Positions 56,654-60,000 of a stretch of DNA of 60,000 nt are shown in pieces. The stretch is from the NCBI GenBank assembly GCA_963575745.1, contig CAUYUJ010014349.1, positions 610,881-670,880 on the forward strand. The letters are read 5' to 3'. This DNA is from Prorocentrum cordatum. Taxonomy: Eukaryota; Sar; Dinophyceae; Prorocentrales; Prorocentraceae. Position numbers and translations under genes: made by a program. The stretch's first letter is position 1; each line of letters starts with the position of its first letter. The notes beneath the pieces were generated by a model that was given only the letters and a program-made list of their open reading frames with translations, did no database searches and was not told the DNA's origin.

Positions 56654-57367
56654 ATGACCTCATTGCTCACCGCGTCCATTCTGGTTCGAACTAAGCTTCG
56701 GCAGGATTTCAGAGCTATCAGCATTTCGGCGTTGATGATCGCTTGGCTTTGGGCCGTCGCGCCCACTGCCCTCCATATCACAGCTGGTGGTTCGGCACCA
56801 GCATTCCATATCGCAGTTGGTGGCTCGGCCTCAGCATTCCGTATCACAGCTGGCGGTTCGGCCTCAGCATTCCATATCGCAGCTGGTGGTTCGGCACCAG
56901 CATTCCATATCACAGCTGGTGGCTCGGTGTCAGCATTCCATATCACAGCTGGTGGTTCGGCCTCATCGTTCAATATCACAGCACCAGCATCCCATATCAC
57001 AGCAGCGGGCAGTTCGGCACCAGCATTCAATATCACATCGGCGAGCAGTTCGGCCTCAGCATTCCATATCACAGTTGGTGGTTCGGCACCAGCATACCAT
57101 GTCACAGCGGCGTCGGCACCATCGTTCAATATCTCAGCGGGTTCGGCACCAGCATGCCAGATCGTTCAGACTTGGCGTTTCAACGCCTCCACGATGGCGG
57201 ACGTTGACCTCGACGATTTCCTCGGCAGCCACGGGCCTGTTGATGCGGGCCTCGGCGCGCTGGCCCCAGCGGCGCCTTGCGGCCAGGCAGACGTGCAGAT
57301 CGTCGGTTTAGACGACTTCGAGCAGATGGATGCGGTGGTGCCGAAGGCGAAGATGGCGCAGAGATAA
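56654..57367 (+). CDS. Hypothetical protein with ITAGGSAPAFH repeats
   Basis: ATG 56654 starts MTSLLTASILVRTKLRQDF, followed by a hydrophobic stretch (ISALMIAWLWAVAPTA) that could be a signal anchor. About eleven copies of a 12-residue unit (ITAGGSAPAFHI-like) follow, encoded by a 36-bp minisatellite. The C-terminal part is acidic (MADVDLDDFLGSHGPVDAG; VGLDDFEQMDAVV) and ends with TAA at 57365. The frame then continues with a charged helix (REARLKKRANGLKEQLKVRL) up to about 57460, so the TAA may be a disruption. An internal Met (57193, before ADVDLDD) may be the true start if the repeat is upstream of the gene. Function unknown; it may be the first exon of the gene at 57.9 kb. Confidence 0.4.
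   Translation: MTSLLTASILVRTKLRQDFRAISISALMIAWLWAVAPTALHITAGGSAPAFHIAVGGSASAFRITAGGSASAFHIAAGGSAPAFHITAGGSVSAFHITAGGSASSFNITAPASHITAAGSSAPAFNITSASSSASAFHITVGGSAPAYHVTAASAPSFNISAGSAPACQIVQTWRFNASTMADVDLDDFLGSHGPVDAGLGALAPAAPCGQADVQIVGLDDFEQMDAVVPKAKMAQR
56771..57160 (+). repeat. 36-bp minisatellite, in frame
   Basis: The unit combines ATCACAGCTGGTGGTTCGGC with ACCAGCATTCCATAT, repeated about eleven times. Early units are near-identical; later ones have in-frame indels. Confidence 0.92.
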
Positions 57368-57900
57368 GCAGCTCACATCGGTCACGCGAGGGAGGCCCGC
57401 TTGAAGAAGCGGGCGAACGGGCTCAAGGAGCAGCTCAAGGTCAGGCTCGGGGCCACGCGAGCCTACGGCGCCGGCTCCCTCGCCCGTCCGTCCGCCTGCC
57501 CATGATGCACATCAGTGGGTAGGCGAATGGATGGGCGAGGGGTCGTCGGCCGTTGGCACGCGCGCCACCCGCTCCACTCAGGGTCAGAAGGAGGCGCACC
57601 ACACGGAGATCAGGAATCTCCCGTTGGTGGTGCCCGCGGTGAAGCTTATTCCGTCGACTGCATGTTCGACAACTTTGGGGAAAAAGCGGAAACTCAAGGC
57701 GGTTAGGAGAGGCCCAAACATTTGCCGCGCCCCACCCTTCAGAACAAAAGCGCGCCCCGACGTTTTGTGTTCGGGGTGTAGATTTGGGCGTTAGTTTTGT
57801 TTCGGGCGGTCTTTTCAGGCCCCCCCCCACCCACCCACCTGGCGCTGCAGTAGCAGTGGGCTATCGGCGAGGGGGGTGACGGTTTGGGCGGGGCGCGCGA
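57368..57900 (+). other. Possible small exons and an intron between 57.4 and 57.9 kb
   Basis: Coding-like pieces are 57368-57460 (charged helix) and about 57520-57715 (EIRNLPLVVPAVKLIPS, then LGKKRKLKAVRRGPN, basic). A C-run near 57820 suggests an intron end. The links to the flanking genes are not resolved. Confidence 0.3.
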
Positions 57901-57933
57901 GCGTTTGGGCTTCCAGAGGCGGCCGACTTCCAG

Positions 57934-60000
57934 CTGGCCGCAAAGGCAGTGTTCATGAAGGACCGCAAGAAGACTCGCATCGGCGTCGACCTCCGGCGAT
58001 TGCAAGCAGCGGCCGTCAAGTACTTGAAGCGCAGGCAGGCCCGCGCCGTGCAGCAGTGCTTCAGCAAGAGCGCCGCCGCCCTGGCCAACGGTGGCCATCG
58101 GGAACGGGCAGCCCACATCGGGGTGGCGCACATGTGGGGCGAGGTCGAGGTCAAGCAGGCGTGGGGGGCCGTCGCAGCGATATAGGACCTTGCGCAAGAA
58201 TATGACAATGCCGACGCTGATACAGCGCGGGGTGGTGAACATGTCGCTCGCAGACCTGAGGCGCGGGCAATGGCATCAGTTTCGGGAGTACTACTTGGCG
58301 GCGCCGCTGGAGGTGAGGGACGCGAAGGCGGCAGCATTGCTCCCAGGTGTCCGCAGCGGCCTCCCCGAGACCGTCGACATTATGAACAGGTCGTCCGTGT
58401 GTGAGGGTCTGAGCAAGGTCTCGCCCATGACCTTCATGCCGATGTGCGACGAGGCCAGCGCCAACGTCCTGATCTTGAAGTGGTGGGGAGACCAGGTGGA
58501 GAACGGCATTGTGGTCGACAATGCCGAACTCGGGAAAAAGCTGCTCTACTGGCCAGATACGTGCGGCATGCACGGGCACCATCGCGGGAAGCTGAAGCTA
58601 CGCGGGCTGCGCATGCACACGATGCGCCACTATTCAATATCCAGTATTTTTCTGTACAGGGGGCAGCTAGAGAAGAACATCGCGTGGATCGAGCGCCTCA
58701 TCGAGTCGAAGCTCATTCGGGAGGTTGGGCCAGCACCAGTCTTGCATGACACGATGAAGCACGTGGTCGACATCCTGTACACCCTGGACGCCGAGCACCA
58801 CAGGCGAGCAGGGAAGCGGAAGGGTGACGGCGACAGCGGCACACATGAGTCTCAGTCCGTCACAGACTTGCGGGAATTCATCCAGATGACGAACGGGGGC
58901 CTCAGCAGCGACAAGTTCGTGCACCATTGCTGGGACCCCGCGACCAGGTTTGCTGCGCCTCTCGGCAGCAGGCCGTCGAGAAGACGATGATCGCGACCGT
59001 GCACGCGTTGCGCGGAAGTGCAGACCCGCGCCCAGCGGAATCACGTTGGACACATCTTCTGCAGAGTTTCAAACGGACCCTGCTTCGGCGATTACTTTAC
59101 CGCATTGGGCTCGATTGCTACACGGGCTCAGTGAAGCCCGAGGACATTGATTGCGAGCGGGCGCCAGAGATCGGAGCTGACGACGAAGGCTGCGACGGCT
59201 TCTGGCAGCATGTCCTCCGAGTCCGAGCGAAGAAGGTCAAGGACTACTACGAGAGCGAAGACGTGATGCATCAGCTTGCGGTGTGCACCGCGGTCTTGGA
59301 GGTCACGGATTCGAACCTGTTGTACCCGCTCATGGGTGACGCCATACCGACTAAGAACACCGAGACCAGCAATATGGACAAGTTCCTGGACAAGAAGGAT
59401 TCCAAGATAGGCGCCTTCAGCGAGGGCATGGCGCACCTGCTGGACACCTGGGACACGGGCGGGCCAGCGCGGGGGCACTGGCTCCTCCTCGACATCATGA
59501 AGGCGCCGCTCAGGAACCAGCAGTTCGCTCGGTGGGCCCGTGGCCACATTCTGAAGATGAGCTCGGTTATGGCCCGTCGGTGCGAGGCGCGGTTCAGTAC
59601 TTGGTCGTATAAGCTGTACGCGATCTCTCACGACAGGTCCGATCAGGAAGAGAGGTTGCAGATCGCCAGAGAAGCGTGCGACGCTCCAGGCTACATGTTG
59701 GATTCTTACACCCTGGGCATTCGTCGGTTGTTCAGCACGCCTGAGGCCATGACGTCGGTCGACTGTCAGATCGTATTGAACGGCGATTTTCGAGCTCACT
59801 GCTACGCCACAGATATGGTGGAGAGGCTCAATTCGGAGTACACCCAGAGGCATCGCCCCCGCGCGCCAAGGAGGAACTCAGCCACCTCTTCGAGGGAGCA
59901 CGTTCTCAGCCAGCTGTCCAGAGTCCACCAGCAGCGCGGCGGGGCCGACCCGCTCTCGGCGGCGACCTGCGTCAAGGACGTCGCGAAGGAAGAGGCCGTG
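57934..60000 (+). CDS. Large dinoflagellate multicopy-family protein, two homopolymer shifts, runs off the right edge
   Basis: Frame 1 starts about 57934 (KAVFMKDRKKTRIGVDLRRL; RERAAHIGVAHMWGEVEVKQ). It moves to frame 2 near 58165 at a G6 run (RYRTLRKNMTMPTLIQRGVV; FMPMCDEASANVLILKWWGD; GKLKLRGLRMHTMRHYSISS). It returns to frame 1 near 58950 at TTT (CCASRQQAVEKTMIATVHAL) and stays open to 60000. Each shift needs only one base removed. The later part is helical (FWQHVLRVRAKKVKDYYESE; HWLLLDIMKAPLRNQQFARW). I recall similar sequences as large dinoflagellate families, perhaps transposon-derived. A zinc-like pattern (CGMHGHH) is present near 58562. Function unknown. Confidence 0.5.

Noticed and set aside
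59128-59853. 241-codon minus-strand frame at the right edge
   Set aside because: Antisense of the open + frame that carries coherent protein sequence to the window end.

Overview
The window looks like nuclear DNA of a dinoflagellate. It is GC-rich, crowded with retroelements and simple repeats, and has C/T-rich introns. Its recognisable proteins belong to families I know mainly from Symbiodiniaceae and Prorocentrum genomes. No operons, bacterial signals, rRNA or convincing tRNA genes were seen. The organism assignment is inference from family resemblance. Every recognisable coding unit lies on the + strand, which fits the one-directional gene blocks of dinoflagellates. || Layout. 1-4.4 kb: a decayed LINE (endonuclease, reverse transcriptase, RNase H, C-terminal zinc region), cut by the window start. 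4.4-5.9 kb: a GGA microsatellite and two copies of a foldback (MITE-like) hairpin. 5.9-13.4 kb: a decayed Ty1/copia element with two LTRs, a candidate primer-binding site, and gag, protease, integrase, reverse transcriptase and RNase H remnants. 13.4-16.5 kb: repeats, including a long TCG array. 16.6-24.1 kb: three host-type, repeat-bearing genes or gene fragments. 25.3-30.2 kb: a two-exon transposase-like gene followed, 82 nt later, by a multi-exon gene resembling a cytosine-5 DNA methyltransferase. 31.8-33.5 kb: a TCG array and a short intronless gene preceded by a possible relict spliced leader. 33.5-43.7 kb: mostly non-coding, with a third hairpin copy, an 89-bp satellite, an ATG array and two stretches of CTTGGGG-type repeats. 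43.7-51.3 kb: a tyrosine-recombinase (DIRS-order) retroelement with split direct repeats A1-ORFs-B1-A2-B2. 51.3-56.6 kb: minisatellites and microsatellites. 56.6-60 kb: a repeat-bearing secreted-like ORF and a large multicopy-family gene that runs off the right edge. || The three retroelements carry in-frame stops and frameshifts and are probably dead copies. Two single-copy-looking genes (25.3 kb and 57.9 kb) are broken only by one-base changes in homopolymers, which may be sequencing errors. The best candidates for something new are the split-repeat tyrosine-recombinase element, whose RNase H domain is interrupted by about 310 codons, and the transposase-like/methyltransferase-like gene pair.
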